Source: Novosphingobium sp. (GTDB lineage Bacteria; Pseudomonadota; Alphaproteobacteria; Sphingomonadales; Sphingomonadaceae). From it: 64,000 nt of DNA. A program made the translations under genes and the position numbers. Below the pieces are notes generated by a model that saw only the letters and a program-made list of their open reading frames with translations, was not told the origin of the DNA and did not search any database. The stretch spans positions 61,918-125,917 of the forward strand of contig JAGHZR010000009.1 in assembly GCA_017745295.1 (NCBI GenBank), read 5' to 3'. Of the stretch, positions 1-8,664 are shown piece after piece. Positions within the stretch are counted from its first letter, which is position 1. Each line of letters opens with the position of its first letter.

Positions 1-550
1 GGACACTGGTGAGCGCCTGCGCCACAAGGACATCGCCGTCCTGCGCGAAAGCATCGCCGACCTTGCGCAAGAGCCAGTTCTCGCGCTTTTCGCCCGGACG
101 GGGCTTCATCCGCACGAGCAGCCATTCGCCCTTCATCCGCTCGCCGTCGAGCACGAAGTGAAGGTGGCCTTCGTCGATATCCCGCGCACTCTTGCCGGCG
201 ACCGGCGCCCAGGTGCCGCGGTCCCAGAGCATGACCGTTCCGCCGCCATACTCGCCTTTGGGAATTCCGCCCTCGAAGGTGCCGTAGGAGAGGGGATGGT
301 CTTCGGTCCGCACCGCCAGGCGCTTGTCGTCGGGATCGGCGCTCGGTCCTTTCGTCACCGCCCAGGACTTGAGCACGCCGTCTATTTCGAGGCGAAAATC
401 CCAGTGCAACCGTGTTGCCGCGTGCTTCTGGACGACGAAGCCGTTTCCGCCCTTCCTGCCGCGCTTTCCGGCAGGTTCGGCGGTCCTGGCGAAGTCGCGC
501 TTGCGGTTATATTCGGCAAGCAGGTCGGCGATGGGTTCTTGCTTGCTCAC
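1..550 (-). CDS. ligD: DNA ligase D, N-terminal part (cut by the window edge)
   Basis: This is the start of the multidomain end-joining ligase. Only the first 183 codons are inside the window. They form the 3'-phosphoesterase domain: QKHAATRLHWDFRLE at about residues 43-57, KSWAVTKGPS, EDHPLSYGTFEGGIPKGEYG and WDRGTW, which carry the His/Asp metal ligands of this family. The GTG start at 550 gives a standard N-terminus (SKQEPIADLLAEYNRKRDF). I found no better upstream start. The gene lies 32 bases after ku on the same strand, the usual ku-ligD order for bacterial non-homologous end joining. The ligase and polymerase domains would lie to the left of the window; their presence is inferred. Confidence 0.93.
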   Translation of the reverse strand, partial: MSKQEPIADLLAEYNRKRDFARTAEPAGKRGRKGGNGFVVQKHAATRLHWDFRLEIDGVLKSWAVTKGPSADPDDKRLAVRTEDHPLSYGTFEGGIPKGEYGGGTVMLWDRGTWAPVAGKSARDIDEGHLHFVLDGERMKGEWLLVRMKPRPGEKRENWLLRKVGDAFAQDGDVLVAQALTSV

Positions 551-582
551 GGATCTGCCTGCGCGATGTTTCGACAAGCCTG

Positions 583-1458
583 TCAGGCCTGCTTGCGGGT
601 GCGGGAGGTGGCGGTCGTCTTCTTCGCTGCGGGCTTGCGGGACGAGGAGGGCCTGGCAGCCTTCGTCCCGCTTTCACCGACCGACTTCTTCAGCGCCGCC
701 ATCAGGTCGATCACATTGCCCTTGCCGCTGGACGGTTCCTCGACATCCTCGAGAATGCGCTTGTTGCCCTTGGACTTGGCCTTCTTGTCGATCAAGCGGT
801 GGAGCGCATCGACGTAGCGATCGTGAAATTCGGCGGGCTTGAACGGGCCGGTCTTCTTCTCGATCAGGGTCGTGGCAAGATCCAGCAGGTCGGCGTCGGG
901 GCTGGCATCCTCGATATCGCGAAAATAGCCCTGGGCTTTCTGGACCTCGTCGGCGTAGCGCAGCACTTCCATGACGAGGCCCCGCCCGCAGGGCTTGATC
1001 GAGACGAGCTGCTCGCGTCCGCGTACCGCCAGTTGACCCAGCCCGACCTTGCGGGTCCGGCGCAGGGCTTCGCGCAGCACGGTATAGGCCTCTTCCGCCA
1101 AGTCGTCGGCAGGCACGACGAAATAGGGCTTTTCGTAATAGAGCACGTCGATCTCGTCGGCATCGACGAACTGCACGAGTTCCAGCGTCTTGCGGCTTTC
1201 GATCTTGACCGCCTCGATCTCCTCCTCCTCAAGCAGGACGTAGTTGCCCTTGGAGACCTCGAAACCCTTGATGATCTCGTCGCGGTCGACCGGGCCGACG
1301 CCGGGCGCGACTTTCTCGTAGCGGATACGCTTGCCGCTGGGCTCGTGGATCTGGTGGAACGAGATGGCAGCGCCCGATCGCGTCGCCGGATAGACTTCGA
1401 TCGGGATCGAGACGAGCGCCAGACGGATCTGGCCTTTCCAGTAAGCGCGTGCAGGCAT
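583..1458 (-). CDS. ku: Ku family DNA end-binding protein
   Basis: A 291-residue bacterial Ku homodimer subunit, which binds double-strand break ends and recruits LigD. The N-terminus (MPARAYWKGQIRLALVSIPI) and the internal QIHEPSGKRIRYEKV segment are typical of the family, and the C-terminus is a Lys/Arg/Ser-rich tail (about the last 30 residues) of the kind that aids DNA threading. I chose the ATG at 1458 because an AAGGACG ribosome site sits just upstream and the family start matches; the reading frame stays open another 33 codons upstream. It is transcribed toward ligD and probably co-transcribed with it. Confidence 0.95.
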   Translation of the reverse strand: MPARAYWKGQIRLALVSIPIEVYPATRSGAAISFHQIHEPSGKRIRYEKVAPGVGPVDRDEIIKGFEVSKGNYVLLEEEEIEAVKIESRKTLELVQFVDADEIDVLYYEKPYFVVPADDLAEEAYTVLREALRRTRKVGLGQLAVRGREQLVSIKPCGRGLVMEVLRYADEVQKAQGYFRDIEDASPDADLLDLATTLIEKKTGPFKPAEFHDRYVDALHRLIDKKAKSKGNKRILEDVEEPSSGKGNVIDLMAALKKSVGESGTKAARPSSSRKPAAKKTTATSRTRKQA

Positions 1459-1709
1459 GGGCGCGTCCTTTCTCGTCTGGAGAAAGACGCGAAGGACTGA
1501 GGAGTTCCCCGGCTTTCCGTTCCATCCGGGCTGCGAAGGTATCCAAGAGGCAGTCATGGATGGGCGCTGCGGCGAATGCCTCCGGATGCGCGCCGGACAG
1601 TGGATCGTCCGGGGCCTTGCATCGTTTTCCTATCAGTCGACGCAAGGACGGCCCGGCAAGTCGGTTGGGCCGGTTTCGGCATAAAACAGCGACATCAAGG
1701 AGAGCATCG

Positions 1710-2753
1710 ATGAATCGGCGTGATTCAAACCCGGCCAGCCGTCAGTCCGGCGGATATCGTGACGAAAGCTCCGATTGGGAATCGCCGCGTCAGGCCAGCC
1801 AGTGGCAGGACGACGCGCCCCGACAGGCCGGCGGTGGTTGGGGCAATGACGAAGGACGCACGCACCGCGATGACGCGGCGCCCCGAAATCCCCGATGGAA
1901 CGAGAACGACGCGCGGTACCGGAGCGAAGAGCGTGAAGCCTCGGGCTATCGCGAACGCGGAGGCTACGGCTCGCAGGCGCGCGGTCAAAGCTATGGCGAA
2001 GGGCGGTACGGTAGTCACCGTCGCCAGCCGGGAAGCGAGCGAGGCTATCGTTTCTCGGGCGAGCGCGATGTCTATCCGATCCGGGAATACGACGCGAGCG
2101 GCGGCAACGACTTCGCCGATTTCACCAGCGAGGACTACGGCGGCCGCGACTTTTATGCCCGGCGCGGCGGTGGCGGCGGTTTGAGTCCCAGTTTCAGCTA
2201 CCGTCCTACATTCGATACTTTTGGTCGAGGCTATTACGGCTCGCGCGATTCCCGGACGGATAACGAGCATGGTCGGCGCGATTACGGCGACTGGCGTGAA
2301 TATGGCGAGGAGCGCGGCTTCTTCCAGCGTGCGGGCGACGAGATCGCCAGCTGGTTCGGCGATGAGGATGCAGCGCGTCGCCGCGAGCAGGATCATCGCG
2401 GTCGCGGTCCTTCGGACTACAAGCGATCGGACGAACGCATTCGCGAGGACGTGAACGACCGTCTCACGCAAGACTGGCGGGTGGATGCCACGAACATTCG
2501 GGTCCTCGCCAAGGACGGCGAAATTACGCTGGATGGCACGGTCGGAAGCCGCCCGGCCAAGCGCCGCGCGGAAGACCTTGCCGAGGATGTTTCCGGCGTG
2601 AAGCACGTGCAGAACAATTTGCGCGTGACCGGCGGGACGGGTTGGAGCGATACCAGCCCGGCTGCAAGATCGAGCACGACGAGCGGATCGACGACCGGCA
2701 CGAACGCTTCCACCTCGCCCACGACCGGATCGACGACGGGCAGTTCCTCCTGA
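1710..2753 (+). CDS. BON-domain protein with long disordered N-terminus
   Basis: A 347-residue protein. About residues 1-190 are low-complexity and rich in Arg, Gly, Tyr, Asp and Ser, with no signal peptide. A short conserved-looking stretch (AGDEIASWFGDEDA) follows, then one BON domain near residues 240-308 (SDERIREDVNDRL ... GEITLDGTVGS ... VKHVQNNLRV), and a Ser/Thr/Gly tail. BON domains bind membranes or phospholipids and occur in osmotic and general stress proteins (OsmY, Kbp). An AAGGAG site lies 6 bases before the ATG at 1710. It is a single gene, divergent from ku and followed by a strong terminator. A stress or surface role is inference. Confidence 0.85.
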   Translation: MNRRDSNPASRQSGGYRDESSDWESPRQASQWQDDAPRQAGGGWGNDEGRTHRDDAAPRNPRWNENDARYRSEEREASGYRERGGYGSQARGQSYGEGRYGSHRRQPGSERGYRFSGERDVYPIREYDASGGNDFADFTSEDYGGRDFYARRGGGGGLSPSFSYRPTFDTFGRGYYGSRDSRTDNEHGRRDYGDWREYGEERGFFQRAGDEIASWFGDEDAARRREQDHRGRGPSDYKRSDERIREDVNDRLTQDWRVDATNIRVLAKDGEITLDGTVGSRPAKRRAEDLAEDVSGVKHVQNNLRVTGGTGWSDTSPAARSSTTSGSTTGTNASTSPTTGSTTGSSS

Positions 2754-2771
2754 TCCTTGGCGGTCACTGAG

Positions 2772-2805
2772 AATGGCCGTGGCTCCCTTGGGAACCACGG
2801 CCATT
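2772..2805 (+). terminator. Rho-independent terminator of the BON gene
   Basis: Perfect 11-bp stem (AATGGCCGTGG at 2772-2782 with its complement at 2795-2805), 12-base loop, followed by TTTCGTTTTC. It lies 18 bases after the stop codon. The stretch from here to 2963 holds nothing else I can identify. Confidence 0.85.
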
Positions 2806-2963
2806 TTCGTTTTCGAAAGGCTTCGAGCTTCAGGCCCTTTCCGATCACTTCTGGCTCGGGGCCGAGTATTGCGAAATCGATGACCGTCATCCTGCCGGGA
2901 GGCTCTCGAAGAGGGGGGCGGTTGAAGGGACGACGCGAGACCCATGCATTCGATGCGAGATCG

Positions 2964-3971
2964 CTAACGGGAAAGGGCCTCGGCGAGGCCGTCGATTTCC
3001 GCTTCCGGGATGCGGCGGGCGATGACCGCCATCGGATCGCGCGGTTTTCGCGCGTCGATCACGGCTTCCTCGCCGCGCCATTGGCGCAGGCGCGCGGCGA
3101 GGTATTCCGGGCGCTGGCCGGACAGGACCGGGGCCGCCTTGCCCGGCGCGTGGCAGGAAAGGCAGGAGGGAAGCTGCTTGCCGGGCAGGCCCCGGTCGGC
3201 GGTCGGATGCGGAGCGGCGAACGAACCGGAGCGAAGGCCGGGCAGGTTCGCGAAGTATCGTGCCGCCGCGCGCATCTCGGTCTCGGTCATCCCGCTGGCG
3301 GCGCCTTGCATGACCGCCCCCTGGCGCTTCCCGGATGCAAAGTCGCGCAAGGCGGACAGGAGGAATTGTTCTTTCTGACCTGCAAGGATCGGGATGTCGG
3401 TTTGTCCGCGTCCCTTTCCGTCGCCGCCGTGACATCCCGTGCAGCGCGCGAGCGGGCCGGGAGGAGCCGCCGTCAAGGCCCGGTAGTCCTCGGCGCTCAT
3501 GCCGGGCAGGCGGCGCAGGAAACCGACCATGCGGCGCACTTCGTCGGGACGCTCGCCGGCGGGCCAGGCGGGCATGCCGGTGTATTTCACGCCGTGGCGG
3601 ACGATCCAGAAGAGTTCGCGGTCGCTGTAGTCGTCCACCGTCTTCGCAAGATCCGGCGCGGGCGGCGTGGCGGCCTGCATGACCGGCGAAGGCGGCGTGC
3701 CGGGGGCGCCATGGCAGACCGCGCAGGACTGGCGGAAATGCCCGGCCGCGCTCACCAGGGCGCCGTTGTCGTGCACCTCTTTCGGGGTCTGGAATGTGCT
3801 GTAGGTCCGCGCCGAATTCTGCATGGTCCAGTGCAGGAACCAGTCGGTGATCGCCCAGTGGCCCGACGAGGCGGCGATCGGGAACAGTCCCGACCAGGCG
3901 AAGCCCATGCCGAACAGGACAACGGCGACAAGGCCGAGGACGAGGCGTTTCCAGGTCAGTCTGATCGTCAT
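2964..3971 (-). CDS. Membrane-anchored triheme cytochrome c
   Basis: 335 residues with one N-terminal membrane segment (about residues 8-30) and three CxxCH haem sites: CAVCH (83-87), CTGCH (177-181) and CLSCH (270-274). The last two domains resemble cytochrome c4/class I folds; distal Met ligands are plausible (MPAWP near 133). It is the last gene of the oxidase operon and its start overlaps the stop of the ctaG-like gene by 4 bases. It probably feeds electrons on the periplasmic side to the oxidase encoded upstream, either as its donor or as a tightly bound subunit. The partner assignment comes from gene order. Confidence 0.88.
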   Translation of the reverse strand: MTIRLTWKRLVLGLVAVVLFGMGFAWSGLFPIAASSGHWAITDWFLHWTMQNSARTYSTFQTPKEVHDNGALVSAAGHFRQSCAVCHGAPGTPPSPVMQAATPPAPDLAKTVDDYSDRELFWIVRHGVKYTGMPAWPAGERPDEVRRMVGFLRRLPGMSAEDYRALTAAPPGPLARCTGCHGGDGKGRGQTDIPILAGQKEQFLLSALRDFASGKRQGAVMQGAASGMTETEMRAAARYFANLPGLRSGSFAAPHPTADRGLPGKQLPSCLSCHAPGKAAPVLSGQRPEYLAARLRQWRGEEAVIDARKPRDPMAVIARRIPEAEIDGLAEALSR

Positions 3972-4564
3972 GTCGAGGTTTCCGGCCGGACCTTGAGCAG
4001 CCCGGCAAGCAGGGCGAGGCCGCCGAGAAGGTAACTGACCCCGCCGATCACCAGCATGACCACGCCCCCGAGCTGCTGGTCGGCCAGAGTATCGAGACCG
4101 AAGGGCGGGGCGTGGTGGTGCATGGCGTAGAGCGGGCGCGGTGCAAGGCCGATCAGCACGCCCAGCAATGTCATGTGCATCGAGGTCAGGAGCAGCGCCC
4201 CGATCCCGGCGGCGCGGTTCGGAGCGTGGATCGCCGCGCTCCAGAGCAGGACTCCGGCGGCAAGGAAAATGGCGTGTTCGGCAGTGACGATGGCGGGGAA
4301 ATCGACGGTCAGGCGGCGCAGCGCGGGCAGATGCCAGGACCAGACCGCAAGAAGTTCGAACAGCATCATCGCCATCGGGGTCACCGCGCGGGGCCAGCGC
4401 CGCGCGGGATCGAGCGGGCCACCTGCGAGGCCGAAAGCCAGCAGCGGCGCGGAGACGGCGACCGCCATCATGTGCCCGGTCATATGGCCGGTCATCCCCA
4501 TCGGCGCGATTGCCCAGCCCGGCGGCAGCAGCGCGAGCCCTGCAACGAGGAAGGCCCGCTTCAT
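3968..4564 (-). CDS. ctaG: CtaG-type cytochrome c oxidase assembly membrane protein
   Basis: 198 residues, mostly hydrophobic, with about five membrane segments. The HMTGHMMAVAVSAPLLAFG segment matches the conserved HMxxHM-APLL motif of the caa3_CtaG family, and there are further His in the loops (EHAIF, HHHAPPF). Members of this family are associated with caa3-type oxidase assembly, probably copper delivery. The ATG at 4564 overlaps the preceding gene by ATGA, and the 3' end overlaps the triheme cytochrome start in the same way, so translation is probably coupled through the operon. Confidence 0.82.
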   Translation of the reverse strand: MKRAFLVAGLALLPPGWAIAPMGMTGHMTGHMMAVAVSAPLLAFGLAGGPLDPARRWPRAVTPMAMMLFELLAVWSWHLPALRRLTVDFPAIVTAEHAIFLAAGVLLWSAAIHAPNRAAGIGALLLTSMHMTLLGVLIGLAPRPLYAMHHHAPPFGLDTLADQQLGGVVMLVIGGVSYLLGGLALLAGLLKVRPETST

Positions 4565-4941
4565 CGGCAGTCCCCGATGAAAACCACGGGCAGAGCGGTG
4601 AACAGCACGCCGACGAAGCTCAGGCCTGCCAGCAGCAGCGTGGACTTCGCGAGGAAGCGCAGGCGGTCGATGTCGGTGCCCCGTTCGTGCGGCGGCGGAT
4701 CGCCGCGCAGGCGGGTCTGGCGGTGGGCGATCCAGCCCGAGAGCGAGATTGTCGCCAGCGCCAGCACGGTCCCGGCGGTGAAGAGCGTGGGGAACTCGGC
4801 GAAGAAGCCGGTCTTGGCGCAGGATACGGCGGCCCAGAGGTAGGCGAACAGGAAATGGACCGCCCAGACCGTCGGCGGGACGATCAGGGTCCAGAGCGTG
4901 ACCTGAAGCCGCTCGTGCCACTTGCGCCTTTTGTCGCTCAT
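4561..4941 (-). CDS. Small integral membrane protein of the oxidase operon
   Basis: 126 residues with three likely membrane spans (about 15-42, 52-70 and 95-120). The N-terminus is basic (MSDKRRKWHERLQ), followed by a PPTVWAVHFLFAYLWAA segment. I do not recognise a named family with certainty. Small proteins of this look sit beside fused-subunit-I oxidases and may be a subunit IV-like or assembly component. It overlaps both neighbours by 4 bases (ATGA), which ties it to the complex. Confidence 0.75.
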   Translation of the reverse strand: MSDKRRKWHERLQVTLWTLIVPPTVWAVHFLFAYLWAAVSCAKTGFFAEFPTLFTAGTVLALATISLSGWIAHRQTRLRGDPPPHERGTDIDRLRFLAKSTLLLAGLSFVGVLFTALPVVFIGDCR

Positions 4942-7460
4942 GCCACCTCCGGGAACAGGCCGATGGTGGCATAGGCGACCACGGCGGTGAGCGCGAAGAA
5001 ATGCATGTAGACCGCGACGTTGCGGATATCGGCATCGTGGCTCGGCGTCATCCGTCCTGCAAGGCTGCGTGCCAGGACATAGGCCAGCATGATCGCGGCG
5101 ACGGCGGCATGGAGACAGGTCCAGATCGCCAGGGTCCAGACGATGGCCGGATAACTGTGCGCGGTTGGGTCCATGCCGGAGAACCATGGCCCGGAGAGGC
5201 CAGCGGGAACGCCCGCGATGCTGGTCGCTAGACCGAAGAGCAGAAGGATGCGCGCCATGCCGACCCCGCCGCGCGCATGGACTTCGCGCGCCGCGATCGT
5301 CGCGAGCCAGCCCGCGAGACCGAGGGCGAGCGCCGAGAGCGGCCAGACCATTCCCGGTGCCGAGGCCATTTCGGGCGGCGGAAAGGCCTCGTGCCGGGTC
5401 CAGAAGAAGAAGTAGCCGAAGACTAGCCCGGAAAAGGCCGTCGCGTCCGCCATCATGGTGATGAACATCGCCCACCATCCCGGCGAGGCGCTGCCCGAGA
5501 TGTAGAGCGGCAGTTCCATCCCGTGGCCAATCGGCTTGCACGGTTTCTCGGGGATTTCCGCCGTACCGGTCCAGAGCCACCAGAGCACCATGGCGAGCGT
5601 CGCTGCGCCCGAAAGAAGCGCGGGCCAATAGAGGTGGTAGGTCGTCAGGATGAACACGCCGCCCAGCGCCAGCGCCGTCAGCATCGGTTTCCAGCTCGGC
5701 GCGCCGAGGCGGATGACCGAGACCGGGCGGGCATCGAGCACCGAAGTGATGATCGTCTCGCGGCGACCTTCCTCGGCGTCGGGCAGGAAGTAGCGCCCTT
5801 CGTCCACCTTGCGCACGAAGTCTTCCTGGTCCCAGATCGGATAGCGGCTTTCGATCAGCGGGATCGAGCGGATGCCCCAGTTCTCGTCCTCCGGGTGGGC
5901 AAGCCATTCCAGCGTACCGGCCTGCCACGGGTTGCGCGGCGAACGCGGCCGCCAAGGGGAGCGGGCAAGGTCGAGCACGATCACCGCGACCCCGGCAGCG
6001 ATCACGAAGGAGCCGATGGTGGAGGCAAGGTTCAGTCCGCCGAGACCAAGGTCCGCAGGATAGGTGAAGACCCGGCGCGGCATGCCTTCGAGGCCGGAAA
6101 GGTGCATCGGGAAGAAGCACAGGTTCGCGCCGACGAAGATGAGCCAGAAAGCAGTGCGGCCCAGCCGGTCGGACAGTTTCTTGCCGGTCACCAGCGGCCA
6201 GTAATAGTAGAGCCCGGCAAAGAGTGGCATCAGCGTGCCGCCGATCAGCACGTAATGCAGGTGGGCGACGACGAAGTACGTGTCGTGGGCCTGCCAGTCG
6301 AACGGGGCGAGCGCGACCATCACCCCGGTAAGGCCGCCGATCACGAAGATTGCGAGGCTTCCGGTCGCGTAGAGTAGCGGCGTCGACCAGACCACGCGGC
6401 CCGCCCATAGCGTGACGATGAAGACGAAGATCTGCACCGCCGTCGGGATCGCCACGGCCTCCGAGGCAGCGGAGAAGAAGCCGAGGCTGATCTTCGGCAG
6501 CCCGGTCGCGAACATGTGGTGGACCCAGAGGCCGAAGGACAGGAACGCGGTCCCGACCGCCGCTAGCACGATCCAGGGATAGCCCAGCAGGTGGCGCCGG
6601 GCGAAGGTCGGCACCAGCATGGCGAAGAGCGCGATCGAGGGGAGGAAGACGATGTAGACCTCGGGATGGCCGAAAATCCAGAACAAGTGCTGCCAGAGCA
6701 GCGGGTCGCCGCCGCGCGAGGCGTCGAAGAAGGGCCAGTCCAGCAGCCGCTCCATTTCGAACAGCACGTCTCCCGCGATCAGCGGCGGGAAGGCGAAGAG
6801 GATCATCACCGCCACCACCAGGATGTACCAGGCATAGAGCGGCATGAGGTTGAGCCGCATGCCGGGCGGACGGCACTTGAGCACGCCGACGATCAGTTCG
6901 ACGGCGGCGGCGACCGAGGAAACCTCGATGAAGGAAAGCCCAAGCATCCAGATGTCGGCGCCGAGACCGGAGAGGTCCGTCCGCGTCGTCAGCGGCGGGT
7001 ACATGAACCAGCCGCCGTCCGGCGCCGCATCGAAGAAGATCGAGCCGGAGACGAACACACCGCCGAGCAGGAACGACCAGTAGCCGAAAGCCGAAAGCCG
7101 CGGAAACGGCAAGTCGCGTGCGCCCAGAAGCTGGGGCAGCAGGATGATCGAGACGGCCTCGAACATCGGTACCGCGAAAAGGAACATCATCACCGAGCCG
7201 TGCAGGGTGAAGAGCTGGTTGAAAGTGCCGGGGCCGACGAGGTCGTTGTCCGGAACTGCCAGTTGCGTGCGCATGATCAGCGCCAGCACGCCCGCGAAGA
7301 GCATGAAGGCGAAGGCGGTGAGCACGTACCAGTTGCCGACCTGATTGTTGTTGGTGTCTGTCCAGCGCAGGAACAGGCCTTTCGGCGGCGCCCAGACTTC
7401 GCGCAGGCGCTGTTCCTGCGCGGCGCGGAGGGCGGGGTCGTCCTGGTCGTGCAGGCTCAT
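4938..7460 (-). CDS. Cytochrome c oxidase, fused subunits I and III
   Basis: 840 residues. Residues about 40-520 are subunit I: the haem-a ligand His in TLHGSVMMF (88), GHPEVY (264-269, with the Cu_B His and the His-Tyr pair), the HH pair at 314-315, and AHDTYFVVAHLHYV with His 392, 400 and 402. A linker of about 100 residues follows, then a subunit III domain (about 650-840). The fusion is known in caa3-type oxidases. GHPEVY retains the Glu of the K/D-channel region seen in A-type enzymes. It is the second gene of a five-gene operon. Reduction of O2 coupled to proton pumping at the inner membrane is expected from the family. Confidence 0.94.
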   Translation of the reverse strand: MSLHDQDDPALRAAQEQRLREVWAPPKGLFLRWTDTNNNQVGNWYVLTAFAFMLFAGVLALIMRTQLAVPDNDLVGPGTFNQLFTLHGSVMMFLFAVPMFEAVSIILLPQLLGARDLPFPRLSAFGYWSFLLGGVFVSGSIFFDAAPDGGWFMYPPLTTRTDLSGLGADIWMLGLSFIEVSSVAAAVELIVGVLKCRPPGMRLNLMPLYAWYILVVAVMILFAFPPLIAGDVLFEMERLLDWPFFDASRGGDPLLWQHLFWIFGHPEVYIVFLPSIALFAMLVPTFARRHLLGYPWIVLAAVGTAFLSFGLWVHHMFATGLPKISLGFFSAASEAVAIPTAVQIFVFIVTLWAGRVVWSTPLLYATGSLAIFVIGGLTGVMVALAPFDWQAHDTYFVVAHLHYVLIGGTLMPLFAGLYYYWPLVTGKKLSDRLGRTAFWLIFVGANLCFFPMHLSGLEGMPRRVFTYPADLGLGGLNLASTIGSFVIAAGVAVIVLDLARSPWRPRSPRNPWQAGTLEWLAHPEDENWGIRSIPLIESRYPIWDQEDFVRKVDEGRYFLPDAEEGRRETIITSVLDARPVSVIRLGAPSWKPMLTALALGGVFILTTYHLYWPALLSGAATLAMVLWWLWTGTAEIPEKPCKPIGHGMELPLYISGSASPGWWAMFITMMADATAFSGLVFGYFFFWTRHEAFPPPEMASAPGMVWPLSALALGLAGWLATIAAREVHARGGVGMARILLLFGLATSIAGVPAGLSGPWFSGMDPTAHSYPAIVWTLAIWTCLHAAVAAIMLAYVLARSLAGRMTPSHDADIRNVAVYMHFFALTAVVAYATIGLFPEVA

Positions 7461-8455
7461 CGCTTCGCCTCCTGCGCACCTGATTGCTTGAGCCAGACCG
7501 CCAGGGCCAACGCCTCATCCTGCCGCAAGTGGCGATAGGCAGGCATGCGGGCGCCGGGCTTGAAGCGATGCGGATCGCGGATGAAGGCGGCGGTGTTCCC
7601 AGGCGTCGGCGCGAGGATGCCGGCGCCAAGCGTCAGTCGCTCGCCGTAGCGGGTTAGATCGGGGCCGATTTCACCGGACGGAGTGCCCCTTGCGGCATGA
7701 CAGCTCCCGCAGCCTTCGCGGGCGAAGAGCATCTCGCCCCGGTGGTAAATGGCGCTATCGGTCGGGCGCGGCGGTATGCGGGCTACCGCGAGCCATTCGT
7801 CGAAGGCGGCCGGTTCCATGGCGATGACGTCGAAAGCCATAAGGGCGTGGCTCAACCCGCAGAATTCGGCGCAGACACCGCGATATCTGCCCGGCTTTTC
7901 GGCTTTCACGACAAGCCGGTTGGTGCGTCCGGGGATCATGTCCATCTTGCCCGCGAGGCCGGGTATCCAGAAGCTGTGAACCACATCGGTTGCGGTGAGT
8001 TCGAACACCACTGTGCGTCCCACCGGCAGGCGGATCTCATTGGCGGAAAGAACAGGGTCGCGACCGGCCTCGCGATAGGCGACGCGCCACCAGAACTGTT
8101 CGCCCTCCACCCGGATGTGCAAGTCCTGCCCGGTGGCGGGCAGGGGGCGCATGGCGGGAAGCGACCAGATCAGCAATGCGGTCAACACCACGGTGGGAAA
8201 AACCGCGCCGAGCCACAACACGAGGCGCATTCCGCGCTCGTGCGTGAGCCTTCCTTCCGGCGCGCGGGCAGCAATCGCGTAAATCACCGCGACGCCCAGC
8301 GCTATGACCAGACCCCCGGCGGCGAGTACGACCGTAAGCGACAGCGTCGAGCGCGCTTCCAGTCCGAACGGGGCCAGCGCCGACTGGTGGCGGTTGCAGC
8401 CAGCCAGCATCAGCGGCCACAGGGGCAGGAATTTTCCGGCAACCGATCTTCGCAA
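7457..8455 (-). CDS. coxB: Cytochrome c oxidase subunit II with C-terminal haem c
   Basis: This is the first gene of the oxidase operon. A short signal ends in the lipobox LMLAGC (Cys20 from the chosen start), followed by two membrane helices, the Cu_A cupredoxin domain (His160, CAEFCGLSH at 195-203, then Met), and a class I cytochrome c domain with CGSCH at 249-253. That is the caa3 type of subunit II. The TTG at 8455 was chosen because AGGGA precedes it and it leaves a 20-residue lipoprotein signal. A TTG at 8485 in the same frame is the alternative and would add 10 residues. Its stop overlaps the subunit I-III start by 4 bases. Confidence 0.9.
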   Translation of the reverse strand: MRRSVAGKFLPLWPLMLAGCNRHQSALAPFGLEARSTLSLTVVLAAGGLVIALGVAVIYAIAARAPEGRLTHERGMRLVLWLGAVFPTVVLTALLIWSLPAMRPLPATGQDLHIRVEGEQFWWRVAYREAGRDPVLSANEIRLPVGRTVVFELTATDVVHSFWIPGLAGKMDMIPGRTNRLVVKAEKPGRYRGVCAEFCGLSHALMAFDVIAMEPAAFDEWLAVARIPPRPTDSAIYHRGEMLFAREGCGSCHAARGTPSGEIGPDLTRYGERLTLGAGILAPTPGNTAAFIRDPHRFKPGARMPAYRHLRQDEALALAVWLKQSGAQEAKR

Positions 8456-8664
8456 GAGGCTTTTCCCTGAGGCGTTCGGGAGCAACGCGTCAGGAACGGG
8501 ACGGTTCGCGCTTATCGATCGAATGCCGCGTTACAAATAGTTGCTGCGCGTCTGCCCTACCTCGGAATAGTCAGGGCCGTGGGCGCGCCGCCGTCCCGCT
8601 GTCGGTCCCGATATGCTATGTCTTTCGGCCGGGGGTTTTCTGCGGAATCGACGCGGAGGATGCC

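Noticed and set aside
4561..7629. Open frame of 1022 codons on the minus strand overlapping the oxidase genes
   Set aside because: It is the frame of the 126-residue membrane protein extended backward through the fused subunit I-III gene. The upstream part is Arg/Pro/Ala-rich shadow translation; only the last 126 codons look real.
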